From contig JAZKSG010000042.1 in assembly GCA_036626215.1 (NCBI GenBank), forward strand, positions 1 through 9,434: a DNA stretch of 9,434 nt, given 5' to 3'. The stretch is from JAZKSG01 sp036626215 (GTDB lineage Archaea; Thermoplasmatota; E2; DHVEG-1). The translations under genes and the position numbers were made by a program. The first letter of the stretch is position 1. Every line of letters starts with the position of its first letter. Shown here piece after piece: positions 1 to 8,023 of this stretch. A model generated the notes under the pieces. The model was not told the origin of the DNA, did no database searches, and was given only the letters and a program-made list of their open reading frames with translations.

Positions 1-28
1 GGATGCTATCGTATATAGAAAGAGGGTT
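1..28. repeat. 28-bp direct terminal repeat, left copy
   Basis: Bases 1-28 are identical to 9407-9434. The repeat lies inside the IS6 transposase gene near its start. It is the kind of end overlap seen in a circular assembly, which would give a 9406-bp circle. It could equally be two IS copies, one at each end of the window. Confidence 0.95.
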
Positions 29-612
29 AGAATCTAAAAAGGTTTTTGAAAGAAATCGTAAAAACTTGAGGACAAGAGCTCTTGGTATTTTGTTGTATCA
101 TTATGGTTTATCTTTGAGGAAATGCAAAAAGGTGGTTTCAAGCTATGAACAGGTTTCTCATGAAACCATCAGGAAATGGTATCATAGGGCAGACAACATC
201 TTCAAAATTGATAAAAGAATGAGAAAAATTTTGGCTGTAGATGAAACTAAAATTAAGATCAACGGAAAAGCCTGCATATCCTCTGGGCATCTGTAGACAT
301 TCAAAACTGGGATGTAATCGGTGTATGGGTATCGCAAGGCCGTGCTTACTTAAGCATATTTTAAGTAAATGTAGCAATAGTCCCAAGATTTTGGTAGATA
401 AAGGACCATGGTACAAACCAGCACCTAACAGATTAAATGTGGAATGGGAGCATATCACTTTTGGACTACATAACCCGGTAGAACAATGGTTTGGAATTTT
501 TAAACAACCGATTAAACATTTCTATAAAAACTGGCCTTGTCATTCCACCGTTGAGAGTACTCAAAGATGGATTGATTCATTTACAGCAATGTATCATCTT
601 ATGAGGTGCTAA
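3..612 (+). pseudogene. IS6-family DDE transposase, interrupted by two single-base deletions
   Basis: This enzyme would cut and join the IS ends during replicative transposition. The frame from base 3 runs to a stop at 294-296. The conserved sequence then continues in a second frame from about 269 (WASVDIQNWDVIGVWVSQGR, ending near 360) and in a third from about 348 to the stop at 610-612. Adding one A to the AAAA run at 266-269 and one base near 346-350 restores a single protein. The catalytic residues are all present: D in VDETK, D in ILVDKGPWY and E in NPVEQWFG. With the upstream ATG at 9400 across the end junction the repaired protein is about 206 aa, normal for the family. Both lesions are in short homopolymers, so long-read sequencing error is a serious alternative to real decay. 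Confidence 0.85.
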
Positions 613-629
613 AGTTGACAACCACCATA

Positions 630-637
630 TTTATATA
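630..637 (+). promoter_or_regulatory. Archaeal TATA box for the 514-aa gene
   Basis: TTTATATA is a consensus archaeal TATA box, placed so that transcription would begin near base 660, about 30 nt before the start at 693. It lies only 5 bp outside the IS6 end, so the upstream BRE position (about 623-628) is partly IS sequence. The insertion may therefore have altered or created this promoter. Confidence 0.55.
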
Positions 638-692
638 GAAGAATTTAAATATTAAAGGAAGCTATTATATTTGTACGGAGTTGTAAATTACA

Positions 693-2237
693 TTGTTTAA
701 AAAAACCCTTAGTAATGCTTTGGTTTTAGCCTTAATTTTTTTATTAGCTTCTCCTTTGACGATCTCCACAACTATTTCAACTAATACAAACAATTTCTCT
801 CCATCTTTCAGGAACAACTGCAAATCATTTCCTCAGATAAGTTCTTCCCCACAAAATAATACAACAATAGAGGTTATTAGGATAGCTCATTACCCTATGC
901 TAGGATCAGCCTCTTATTCTACTATGGGAGCTCTTTTTAATTTAAAACAGCAAACTCCTGAGTCAAAAGATACAACAGAGCAGCCTCAATTTAATTACAC
1001 ATGGTATACAAATGATACTGTTTATCGATTTACACAAAATGTTTTATCTCTTAAGGAGATGAGAGGAAAGGGAGAAAAACCATTAACCATAGAAAATTAT
1101 GATCTTCTTTATGTGGGTGTAAATTACTGGAGCTATTTTAGAGATGGTATAATATTCAAGCAAATAAATGAAAACATAAAGGAGTTTTTATCTAACGGTG
1201 GTGGATACATTGGGTCTTGTGCAGGTTCAACATTTGCAACCCGAGGTTTTGAAACTCCTGAAAGTATTTATCAGATTATTTCTAATTTTGGTGTTCTTAA
1301 AATTGCAGATGTCTATATGAACCAAGAATGGATGGAGGAAATGCAGTATTGTATAAGATCAAAAGGCCCACTTCCTCCAGTAAATTTAAAAGTTGAAAAG
1401 TCGACAGAGAATCCAATATTTGATAACCATGAAAATAGCCATGTTAATATGACTTATGGTGGAGGCCCAGGTCTTTACATTGCAAATACCTCAGATTCTA
1501 AACTTGGAGAAGTTGTTCCCCTGCTTACTTTTGATGAAGAACTTATGGAAACTAAACCTATTCATTGGTATAGAAAAGCAATAATTGGTTGGGTTCCATT
1601 TAAAAAAATCCAGACGGATTTGAAAGGATACCATGCTGGTGTAGCTACAACTTATGATAATGCTGGTAGAATAGTACTTTTCTCTACGCATGCAGAAATT
1701 CCTATGGTGGTTAATGGTACAGTCGAGGAAAGCTTTGATAGAAGAAGCCGTTATAGCAGTTTCGCTCTACTGCCCAGAATCATTTATAATTGGCGTGGCG
1801 AAACGGTGAATATAAGTAGGAACTGGTGGATGCATCGTCGTGCAGCTGCTTGGGTTGCAGGTGTATCTAAACCTGATTTGCCCCCTACAAACGAGCTGAT
1901 GGTGGCTATGAGAAAACCGGTGGATGCAAAATTATTTTATTTAAATGATTCTTTGGAGCCTATTAGACCTTCGGATGAAGATATACAGGATCTTATTTCC
2001 AGGGTAGATATGACTGTTATTGCAGGTGATATAACGGTGGAAGCCTATGCTGAGAATAGTGATTTTGTAGAGTTCTATATTGATGACAACCTTGAGTATA
2101 CTGATAATTCAAGACCTTTTAATTGGACTTTGGATAAAAATAATTTTAACGGTGTGCATCATCTTGAAGTCCGGGCTTATGATGAATATGGTAGTATGGT
2201 TAGAGATGGATCAGATTTTTACTTTATCAACTCTTAA
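693..2237 (+). CDS. Secreted class I glutamine-amidotransferase-like (BPL_N-type) protein with C-terminal Ig-like domain
   Basis: Not a named gene. The 514-aa protein begins with a signal peptide (about residues 1-26, a lysine pair then a leucine-rich core) and a Ser/Thr/Asn-rich linker to about 58. Residues about 59-395 resemble the GATase1-like fold of biotin-protein-ligase N-terminal (BPL_N) domains. The nucleophile elbow GGGYIGSCAGS puts Cys176 in place, and FSTHAEIP supplies His333 and Glu335, so the Cys-His-Glu set looks intact. Residues about 402-512 are an Ig-like beta domain with DFVEFYIDD and HHLEVRAYDEYG motifs, common in archaeal surface proteins. Several N-x-S/T sequons fit an exported protein. 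The start is TTG, because an in-frame TAA lies 9 nt upstream and the next Met is past the signal peptide; GGAG at 677-680 is a weak RBS. Substrate unknown. I see no membrane anchor or sorting tail. Confidence 0.8.
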   Translation: MFKKTLSNALVLALIFLLASPLTISTTISTNTNNFSPSFRNNCKSFPQISSSPQNNTTIEVIRIAHYPMLGSASYSTMGALFNLKQQTPESKDTTEQPQFNYTWYTNDTVYRFTQNVLSLKEMRGKGEKPLTIENYDLLYVGVNYWSYFRDGIIFKQINENIKEFLSNGGGYIGSCAGSTFATRGFETPESIYQIISNFGVLKIADVYMNQEWMEEMQYCIRSKGPLPPVNLKVEKSTENPIFDNHENSHVNMTYGGGPGLYIANTSDSKLGEVVPLLTFDEELMETKPIHWYRKAIIGWVPFKKIQTDLKGYHAGVATTYDNAGRIVLFSTHAEIPMVVNGTVEESFDRRSRYSSFALLPRIIYNWRGETVNISRNWWMHRRAAAWVAGVSKPDLPPTNELMVAMRKPVDAKLFYLNDSLEPIRPSDEDIQDLISRVDMTVIAGDITVEAYAENSDFVEFYIDDNLEYTDNSRPFNWTLDKNNFNGVHHLEVRAYDEYGSMVRDGSDFYFINS

Positions 2238-2238
2238 C

Positions 2239-2244
2239 TTTTTT
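2239..2244 (+). terminator. Possible T-rich terminator after the 514-aa gene
   Basis: A run of six T starts two bases after the TAA. Archaeal transcription often ends at such runs. No hairpin precedes it. Confidence 0.3.
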
Positions 2245-2298
2245 AGAAATATTTTACTTGGTTTATTGCTCTGGCTGTGATGAGGATGACAATACTAG

Positions 2299-2317
2299 AA
2301 GAAAAAAGATTAATCTT
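2299..2317 (-). terminator. Possible terminator of the minus-strand cluster
   Basis: Read on the minus strand, the palindrome AAGATTAATCTT (2306-2317) runs directly into a T-rich stretch. This lies about 120 bases beyond the end of the cysteine-tailed gene. The stem is short and weak, so the call is tentative. A second T7 run on the minus strand is at 2333-2339. Confidence 0.25.
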
Positions 2318-2434
2318 CTTATCAGATAGTTTAAAAAAATAGTAAGAGTGGGCATATCCTCCCTATTTCGCTTTAACTACCTTTCCCTCTTCCTTGATTA
2401 ACAGTTGGCTTTGCTTAACGGAAGATAATTAAAT

Positions 2435-2806
2435 TTAGCATTTAAAACATGTATCGCATGCAGTTTCGCAATAACTTTTCTCGACGCAGTCATATGATAT
2501 AGCCGAAGCAATATCGTTTCCTTCCTCACCATTTTTCAAGATTCCGTTTATAAATGTTGGAAAGACCAGGAATATTCTGTTTTCTAGTAGGTTTGTTATG
2601 AAGTTTTGTATTTTTTGTTTTATTTGTTGTGTTTTTTCGTTGATACTTTGTTTGGTTCTGGTTTTGAATAGTGGGCTGTCTAGTTTGTTGGGTTTTTCTT
2701 GTTTGTTTTGTTGTGATGTGGTTGTGTTGACTGCGGATACCATGGTGGTGGTTATTAGTATGAGGGCGGTTATTAGTCCGAAAATTAGTATTTTTTTCCT
2801 TTTCAT
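2435..2806 (-). CDS. Small secreted protein, constant leader with five-cysteine tail (copy 1)
   Basis: Not recognised as a known family. The 123-aa product has a clear signal peptide (residues 1-25, lysine-rich start, hydrophobic core, cleavage likely after VSA), a polar Asn/Thr/Gln/Lys-rich region to about 50, and an amphipathic helix at about 50-78. From residue 79 a unique tail begins (FLVFPTFINGIL) and ends in a cysteine cluster with Cys at 107, 113, 117, 120 and 123. Codons 1-78 are identical at DNA level to the gene at 8839-9159. It lies 31 nt behind the 839-aa gene, so it is probably read as part of that operon. No ribosome binding site is visible just before its ATG, because the shared block ends 5 bp upstream of the start. 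The tail could form disulfides, bind metal, or be processed as a peptide; the sequence does not decide. Confidence 0.7.
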   Translation of the reverse strand: MKRKKILIFGLITALILITTTMVSAVNTTTSQQNKQEKPNKLDSPLFKTRTKQSINEKTQQIKQKIQNFITNLLENRIFLVFPTFINGILKNGEEGNDIASAISYDCVEKSYCETACDTCFKC

Positions 2807-2811
2807 CTATT
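2573..2811 (-). repeat. 239-bp identical leader block, copy 1
   Basis: Every base equals 8926-9164 in the same orientation, 6353 bp apart. The block covers 5 bp before the ATG through codon 78. Both flanks then diverge at once: GTATCGGA versus TTTTTCCA on the promoter side, CCAGGAA versus GTCCTTG on the tail side. There are no inverted repeats or duplicated flanks, so it does not look like a transposon. Confidence 0.95.
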
Positions 2812-2837
2812 GTATCGGACTTTTCTTTGTGCCCCAT

Positions 2838-5357
2838 CTAATTAGGTTTTAATATATCTTCAAAAATATAATATTCAAAATTATAGATCTGCCTTAAATC
2901 TTTGTTCGGTTCAGTAAAAGAGTTGCCCATGATTTTGTTGCTAAACGTATATGAATCCACCATTGTAACAATCTTACCTCTTCCTATGTTTTTAACAGCT
3001 AAAACAGAATTGTTTTTTTGTGTAACAAAAACTTTTTCTCCACCATTGATTGTGAGAAGAGGCATACTGATATTGCCAGGGTATGTATTATCGCTCGGGT
3101 GTTCTTCACCAGAAGAGGTCACCATGTAGGCTGAGTCATTGTAAAAAATTGACATGTTGAATCTTTTTAGCAGTTGATTAGCAGTTGAATCTGTGTTTTT
3201 TATACTATCCATTAGCAAAACTTTACCACCATTCTCTAAATAATTTTCTACCATGTCTATCTCTTTATTTTTGAACTCCTTTTCAGGATTTATCATCACT
3301 ATTATATCTCCTGTTTCAACCGCTTTTTCAAGTGTTTTTTCAATTGAAGGATAGTATCCCACCCTTTGAGTCCAAACAAAGAAAGTACTGAAGGTTTCAC
3401 TTGATGTAACTTCAGCTGTTGTAGGGTCGCTTTCCAAGGTTATATCAGAGTGTTCGGTATCAAAACATACCTGTGTGAAATCTTCTTTTGGAGTTGGCGT
3501 TGTATAGTTTGAGTGATTAATATTTGAAAAGATGGGTGTTGCAACTGAGAAAGACAACAAACCGACTAATAAAAAGATATATAAAATGAATATTTTTCTT
3601 TTTTTTCTTAGGAAATATAAACTTGCTATGAGTGATACTCCTGCGATAACTGTGAAAACATCGTTCATACAAGAAAAATGGTTTTCTCTGTTTAAATATT
3701 CAATAGATCCTAAGTTGAAATCTTTGTATCCATCCATAAACATACAAAAATTAGAGAAACAGGTGCTATCAGTAAACGCTAATACTCTACCCTCCCCATG
3801 TTTTACTGCAGCAACTTGTAAAAGCAGTCCGTATTCATTATCCAAAGATTCACCTATGCCCTGACGGAAAAAGTTTTCAGTTGAATATACTCCCTTCTCG
3901 CCTAGGAGTTGATTTCCAATTATTACATTTTCAGAGTTTAGAGGAGCTTCAAGTGTACAAGAAGTTTTAAAATCAAATTTTTCCATGTTCTGGACAATGG
4001 GATGAGGGAATAAGGAGCTGGTTTTAAAAGTGGTGAGTCCTCCTTTATTTATATCATGCGTTGATTCTGTTTTAAATTTAATATCAAATTTCTTTGAAAT
4101 CTGATTTAGATACATGTTCATACCAAAAACATTGGTATGATCACCTATAAGATATAATCCTCCTCCATTTCTCACAAATTTCACGATATCTCTTATTTCT
4201 TGACTGGAGTACTTGTTTGTAGGGCATTTCAAGATAAGTATGTCATAGTTTTTTAAAACTTCAGAAGTTAAACGATTTTCAATGTTTTTTTCTACATCAT
4301 AATATTTATCGAGCCATTCAGCCCAGTTATAGTAGTTATAAGTTGAAAGCTTACCATACCATTCTTTATCCATCTCTCGGGTTGTGTTCTCCCAACTACT
4401 ATGATATTCGTCTATCAGAATGCGCCCATTTTTTTCAACACCTGGATCTTGAAAAACAAAAGCACCTGTAAGTGAAAAAATGAAAATAAAGACAAATACG
4501 GCTGCGGCAAAAGTTTTTTTGTCTAAATTGAGAGATTTAAAACAATCAAAGTTTATTTCTAAATCTGAAAGCGGAAGAAATCTCATCAACAGCAAGGAGA
4601 ATGGTACAAAACTAAAGAAAATCAGATTTGCATCCCAGAACAAAGTTATGTCTTTAGATTGAGTGAAATAAAACAAGACAAGTATATACCTTAGTAGAAG
4701 ATAAAAGCCGCTTAGTACCAAGAAACCTGTAATGTAAAAACACTTTCTTTTTTTTCTTTTTAAAAAATAAAACAAAATCAAGGCACCTATCAACATGTTA
4801 AACCATGTGAAAAAACCTAGTTTTTCCCAGGTCGTAGTAACTGCATAGGTTTTCTGCAGAGTTTGAACAAAAACTATACCATTTTGGACAGAGGTTTCTA
4901 AACCAAAAAATCCGCCGATTGTGGAGACAAAAGGTGACAGAAAATCTGCTCTGTGGCCATGGGAAACAAAGATTGTGTATAGTGGATAAAACATCGTCTG
5001 AATTGTAATTATTATACCGCTGATCGATATACCTAGGAAAACCCAGTTTTCTTTTTCCCTTTTTAATAAGAAGTTTTTAAACCAGTAAAATATTGCTGCT
5101 ATCGTTAAAATTATGCCTCCCAAACTGTATGGAAAAGGCACTATTATGATAAAAAATACTAAAGGAAGTAGAATTATCAGATATCTTTTATCAACTTTCG
5201 CAGTTCTTTCTTTCCAGAATGCAAATATGTTGAAAATTATACCAACGATTAGGAAAATTAATGCGGTGGTGTAATTAGGTTCTTTGAATATTGGTATGAG
5301 GTGAAACCAGCTAAAAGAAATAAATAGCAAACCCGGCCAAAGCAGTAGTTTCTTCAT
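2838..5357 (-). CDS. Polytopic membrane protein with two extracytoplasmic DUF4350/GldG-like domains (839 aa)
   Basis: Function unknown. Residues 1-303 hold about eight hydrophobic segments. An external domain follows at about 310-555, starting IDEYHSS, with NGGGLYLIGDHTNVFG (397-412) and GEGRVLAFTDSTCF (521-534). Two more membrane spans (567-606) lead to a second domain at about 625-835, with CFDTEHSD (631-638), ENGGKVLLMDS and GRGKIVTMVDS. The D-x-x-H start, the GG-then-hydrophobic strand and the GxGRV-x-x-x-D end are features of DUF4350/GldG/IFT52-type Rossmann-like domains, which lack the GATase nucleophile. The second half of the N-terminal region may be a degenerate exosortase-like fold (see findings). 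Several cysteines (467, 533, 538, 563) could form disulfides. The ATG overlaps the upstream gene's stop as ATGA, with GAGGTG 7 nt upstream, so translation is probably coupled. It is a paralog of the 884-aa neighbour. Confidence 0.8.
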   Translation of the reverse strand: MKKLLLWPGLLFISFSWFHLIPIFKEPNYTTALIFLIVGIIFNIFAFWKERTAKVDKRYLIILLPLVFFIIIVPFPYSLGGIILTIAAIFYWFKNFLLKREKENWVFLGISISGIIITIQTMFYPLYTIFVSHGHRADFLSPFVSTIGGFFGLETSVQNGIVFVQTLQKTYAVTTTWEKLGFFTWFNMLIGALILFYFLKRKKRKCFYITGFLVLSGFYLLLRYILVLFYFTQSKDITLFWDANLIFFSFVPFSLLLMRFLPLSDLEINFDCFKSLNLDKKTFAAAVFVFIFIFSLTGAFVFQDPGVEKNGRILIDEYHSSWENTTREMDKEWYGKLSTYNYYNWAEWLDKYYDVEKNIENRLTSEVLKNYDILILKCPTNKYSSQEIRDIVKFVRNGGGLYLIGDHTNVFGMNMYLNQISKKFDIKFKTESTHDINKGGLTTFKTSSLFPHPIVQNMEKFDFKTSCTLEAPLNSENVIIGNQLLGEKGVYSTENFFRQGIGESLDNEYGLLLQVAAVKHGEGRVLAFTDSTCFSNFCMFMDGYKDFNLGSIEYLNRENHFSCMNDVFTVIAGVSLIASLYFLRKKRKIFILYIFLLVGLLSFSVATPIFSNINHSNYTTPTPKEDFTQVCFDTEHSDITLESDPTTAEVTSSETFSTFFVWTQRVGYYPSIEKTLEKAVETGDIIVMINPEKEFKNKEIDMVENYLENGGKVLLMDSIKNTDSTANQLLKRFNMSIFYNDSAYMVTSSGEEHPSDNTYPGNISMPLLTINGGEKVFVTQKNNSVLAVKNIGRGKIVTMVDSYTFSNKIMGNSFTEPNKDLRQIYNFEYYIFEDILKPN

Positions 5358-8008
5358 TTTAAAACACCTCTTCTTTCCATTTCATCTAAAAGATTTTTCA
5401 AAAATTGGATGTTCCCTGGCCATAAAGTCTCCATTGATTCAATGTTTTTATCATATAGAAACTGACTGTCTCCTATCAAAATTAATCCTCCTGATCCATG
5501 TTTAGTAAATGTTACTAGATCATATCGTTCGGTGAGGTCACTCGGCCAAGCCACCAATGTTTCTGTGTTTTTATCGTCTCCTCTATCGATAGCCCAACTG
5601 TCTACAAAACGAGTTTGATTTTGAAACAACTCAGGTTGTTCTTCAGTATAAGGAACTGGACCTAGCGGAAAGTCGTATATGTCCAAATCAAATTCTTTGA
5701 GAAGAGGGATAGAGGCGGTTTTATCCTCATAACCTGTCGCCAATAATACTAATCCACCGTTTTTCATATAATTTTTAAGAAATTTGACTTCTTGATCAGT
5801 AATTTTTCTGGTAGGGGCATTTAAAATCAGCATCTCACTTTTTTTGATTTTATCTGGTGAAAAATCATTCAGTATTAAAGGTAGATAGTCATCTCTTATG
5901 AGATTTGTCATCATTCCTGATAGAGACTGGTCCTTATGTGGTTCAATGTTTAATCTTTCGTTGTGAGATGTGTCTATATAAACTATATCGCCATGAGTTG
6001 GTGTTTCTTGAATCATCATGGCGTTAAAACCTGTTGATAAAAAAATTGCAATGCAGATAACTAATGGAAACACTACGAAGTTTATTTTTTGGGTTTTGAA
6101 TTTGAAGTATAGGAGTGCAGAAAAAAGTAATAATATTAGTGATGCTGATATCTGTGTAAACCTCATGTTTCTACTCTCTGTATCGTCTAGCCAGCTAAAT
6201 ACTGCTTTAACTGTAGGGTTTGAATGAGGGAGAGCAAGATTTTGAAAACCAGAAGTGTCTCCAAAAGCCATTACTTTCCCGTCGCCATGGTAGGCTCCTG
6301 CAGCAAGGATGATATCTCCTAGTTGTTCATGAGTTTGATATTTGTAATCTCCAAGATTTGCGTTTTCATTATCATAATTGCCTTTATCTGAAAGACCATA
6401 CCTCTCTATGATCATAGGGAAGGAATCAAGGCTAACGTCCAAGGATGCACCTACGCCAATCTGAATCTGGTTTAAATGTTTTATTTTATGTGAAACAGGA
6501 TTATGCATCAGTTGATAGCATGGTCCCCAGTTGAAATTTTTGTCCATTGAGAGAGCTGAATCAAAACGATACCTTATACCTGTAGGGTTAAGAAGATTGT
6601 TTAAAGATTTTTGTGTATTTCCCACATCTGTGTGGTCTCCTAAAACGAGAAGGGATCCACCTTGTTCTACAAAATCCCATATAGCTTTTTTTTCTTTATC
6701 TGGGAAATATTTTTTTAGATTTATTACAACGAAGATGTCTACATTTTTTAGTAAATCACTCGTTACTTCTTCTGATTCGATAATCTTACAATAGCTGCTG
6801 AAGTTAACAGGTCTAATAGAAATATTATTCATTCCTGTTTTATAGTTAGCTGATGCATTATTGTATGTTTGGGATATATTTTTTGGAAAGTTTTGCTCCA
6901 TAAATTTTGTTTTATTTTTTACCACTATTTCTGTGTTATATCCTGAGTTGTTCATATAGTAGGGTAATAAACCAAACATCCCAGTTGCTCCTTCTCCAAA
7001 CTTGGTGTAATCAGGAATTCTCCAATCTCCTAACATGTTTTGTCCATAAAATAAAATGGTTTTCTCTCTGTTTATCTTACTGCTGTCTGTTGTTGGAAAA
7101 ATAGTTATTATAAAAACAGAAATTAGTAAGAAAACTATGGACCAAACCACTCCGTTTTTTACAAGTTTTTTAAAACCAATATTTTTCCGATTATGTATTT
7201 TAAAAATATTGAATTTTGCTTTAGTTTTTATAATATATATCATGCTGGGTATTAGTAGGAAAATAAGTAGAGCATAATGGAAATTTAATGCTTCACTTTT
7301 TTCAAAGTTTATGAATTGGATCATCACTAAGTAAACTGCCCAGGAAATGAAAAGACCTGCTAAGTTCAAAATAAACCTTTTTTTGTTTCTTCTAGATGTC
7401 AGAAAGATACAGAAGGAAAAAATCAGAAAAATAACTAATATCCATAGGCCGCTTACTGAGGGTCCTAAAAATAGTGTTTTTCCGGTTAGCCATCCTATAG
7501 TTTTTGTATACTGGATTGAAAACTGTTGGAATAAATACCATAACTGAGGGATAGATTGAACGAAAATGAAGAACAGGGAATATATGAACGATGTTAATGT
7601 GAGTATATTCAATTCTTCTTTTCTAACTTTGGCGGTTTTTAATATTGCAATTAAACCTGATAAAAATATTGGTACTGAGATAATCCACAAAGATTGAGTC
7701 TTTGTTAAAGTAAGCAATAAAAAAGAGGCTGTGATTAGTGTTATTCCAAAAAAACTTTTCAGATATCTATTTTTTTCTTTTTTTCTCAATGATTTATATA
7801 TGGGGGTAAATGGTATATTGAAAAGTAGCAATCCAATTAAAACATATGTAGAAACGGAGGACATAAAACCTGGTTCTGAAATATAAAAGTTTCTTGATAG
7901 TAAAGCTAATGTAAGAAGTATCAAAGATGCATTTGTGATTTTTTTATATAAATGCTTTTTTTTTAGCTTCGAAAAATATTCTTTTTTAATTTCAGTCCAG
8001 TTTAGCAT
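5354..8008 (-). CDS. Polytopic membrane protein with two extracytoplasmic DUF4350/GldG-like domains (884 aa)
   Basis: Function unknown. It has the same plan as its 839-aa partner: hydrophobic segments over residues 25-305, an external domain at about 315-610 with WDFVEQGGSLLVLGDHTDVG (444-463) and GDGKVMAFGDTSGF (575-588), two spans at about 617-660, then a second domain at about 670-875 with YIDTSHNE (677-684), NGGLVLLATG and GSGGLILIGDSQF (838-850). The shared L-x-GDHT-x-V motif sits where a GATase would have its Cys elbow, so amidotransferase chemistry is unlikely. These domains may bind a ligand or a partner protein. Its TGA overlaps the next gene's ATG. The start at 8008 is chosen because no other Met occurs before residue 49. 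There is no spaced RBS, so a leaderless or very short-leader message is likely. Confidence 0.8.
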   Translation of the reverse strand: MLNWTEIKKEYFSKLKKKHLYKKITNASLILLTLALLSRNFYISEPGFMSSVSTYVLIGLLLFNIPFTPIYKSLRKKEKNRYLKSFFGITLITASFLLLTLTKTQSLWIISVPIFLSGLIAILKTAKVRKEELNILTLTSFIYSLFFIFVQSIPQLWYLFQQFSIQYTKTIGWLTGKTLFLGPSVSGLWILVIFLIFSFCIFLTSRRNKKRFILNLAGLFISWAVYLVMIQFINFEKSEALNFHYALLIFLLIPSMIYIIKTKAKFNIFKIHNRKNIGFKKLVKNGVVWSIVFLLISVFIITIFPTTDSSKINREKTILFYGQNMLGDWRIPDYTKFGEGATGMFGLLPYYMNNSGYNTEIVVKNKTKFMEQNFPKNISQTYNNASANYKTGMNNISIRPVNFSSYCKIIESEEVTSDLLKNVDIFVVINLKKYFPDKEKKAIWDFVEQGGSLLVLGDHTDVGNTQKSLNNLLNPTGIRYRFDSALSMDKNFNWGPCYQLMHNPVSHKIKHLNQIQIGVGASLDVSLDSFPMIIERYGLSDKGNYDNENANLGDYKYQTHEQLGDIILAAGAYHGDGKVMAFGDTSGFQNLALPHSNPTVKAVFSWLDDTESRNMRFTQISASLILLLFSALLYFKFKTQKINFVVFPLVICIAIFLSTGFNAMMIQETPTHGDIVYIDTSHNERLNIEPHKDQSLSGMMTNLIRDDYLPLILNDFSPDKIKKSEMLILNAPTRKITDQEVKFLKNYMKNGGLVLLATGYEDKTASIPLLKEFDLDIYDFPLGPVPYTEEQPELFQNQTRFVDSWAIDRGDDKNTETLVAWPSDLTERYDLVTFTKHGSGGLILIGDSQFLYDKNIESMETLWPGNIQFLKNLLDEMERRGVLK
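5365..5370 (-). promoter_or_regulatory. Strong RBS at the 884/839 gene junction
   Basis: GAGGTG on the minus strand lies 7 nt before the ATG at 5357, inside the end of the 884-aa gene. With the ATGA stop-start overlap it fixes the 839-aa start and implies one operon. Confidence 0.75.
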
Positions 8009-8023
8009 GTCCTAAATCTGAGA

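Larger units (their letters stand above)
1..625 (+). mobile_element. IS6-family element, right-hand portion including the right terminal inverted repeat
   Basis: This is the main body of an IS6-type insertion sequence, ending in the inverted repeat AAGTTGACAACCAC at 612-625. That repeat is the exact reverse complement of GTGGTTGTCAACTT at 9335-9348. The first 28 bases equal the last 28, so the two portions join into one element of about 697 bp, a usual size for archaeal IS6 elements with one transposase gene. The 8-bp flanks outside the two repeats (ATGTGCAT on the left, CATATTTA on the right) do not match, so no target duplication is visible. This fits an element that has recombined, or two different IS copies bounding the region. 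Confidence 0.85.

Noticed and set aside
138..458. A 106-aa minus-strand frame opposite the transposase
   Set aside because: The plus strand carries clear IS6 transposase motifs here; this is a shadow.
2263..2355. A 30-aa minus-strand peptide frame (begins MPTLTIFLNYLIRR) preceded by GGGAGG
   Set aside because: The purine-rich site is only about 2 nt from the ATG, too close for a normal RBS, and there is no family support; noted in case relatives conserve it.
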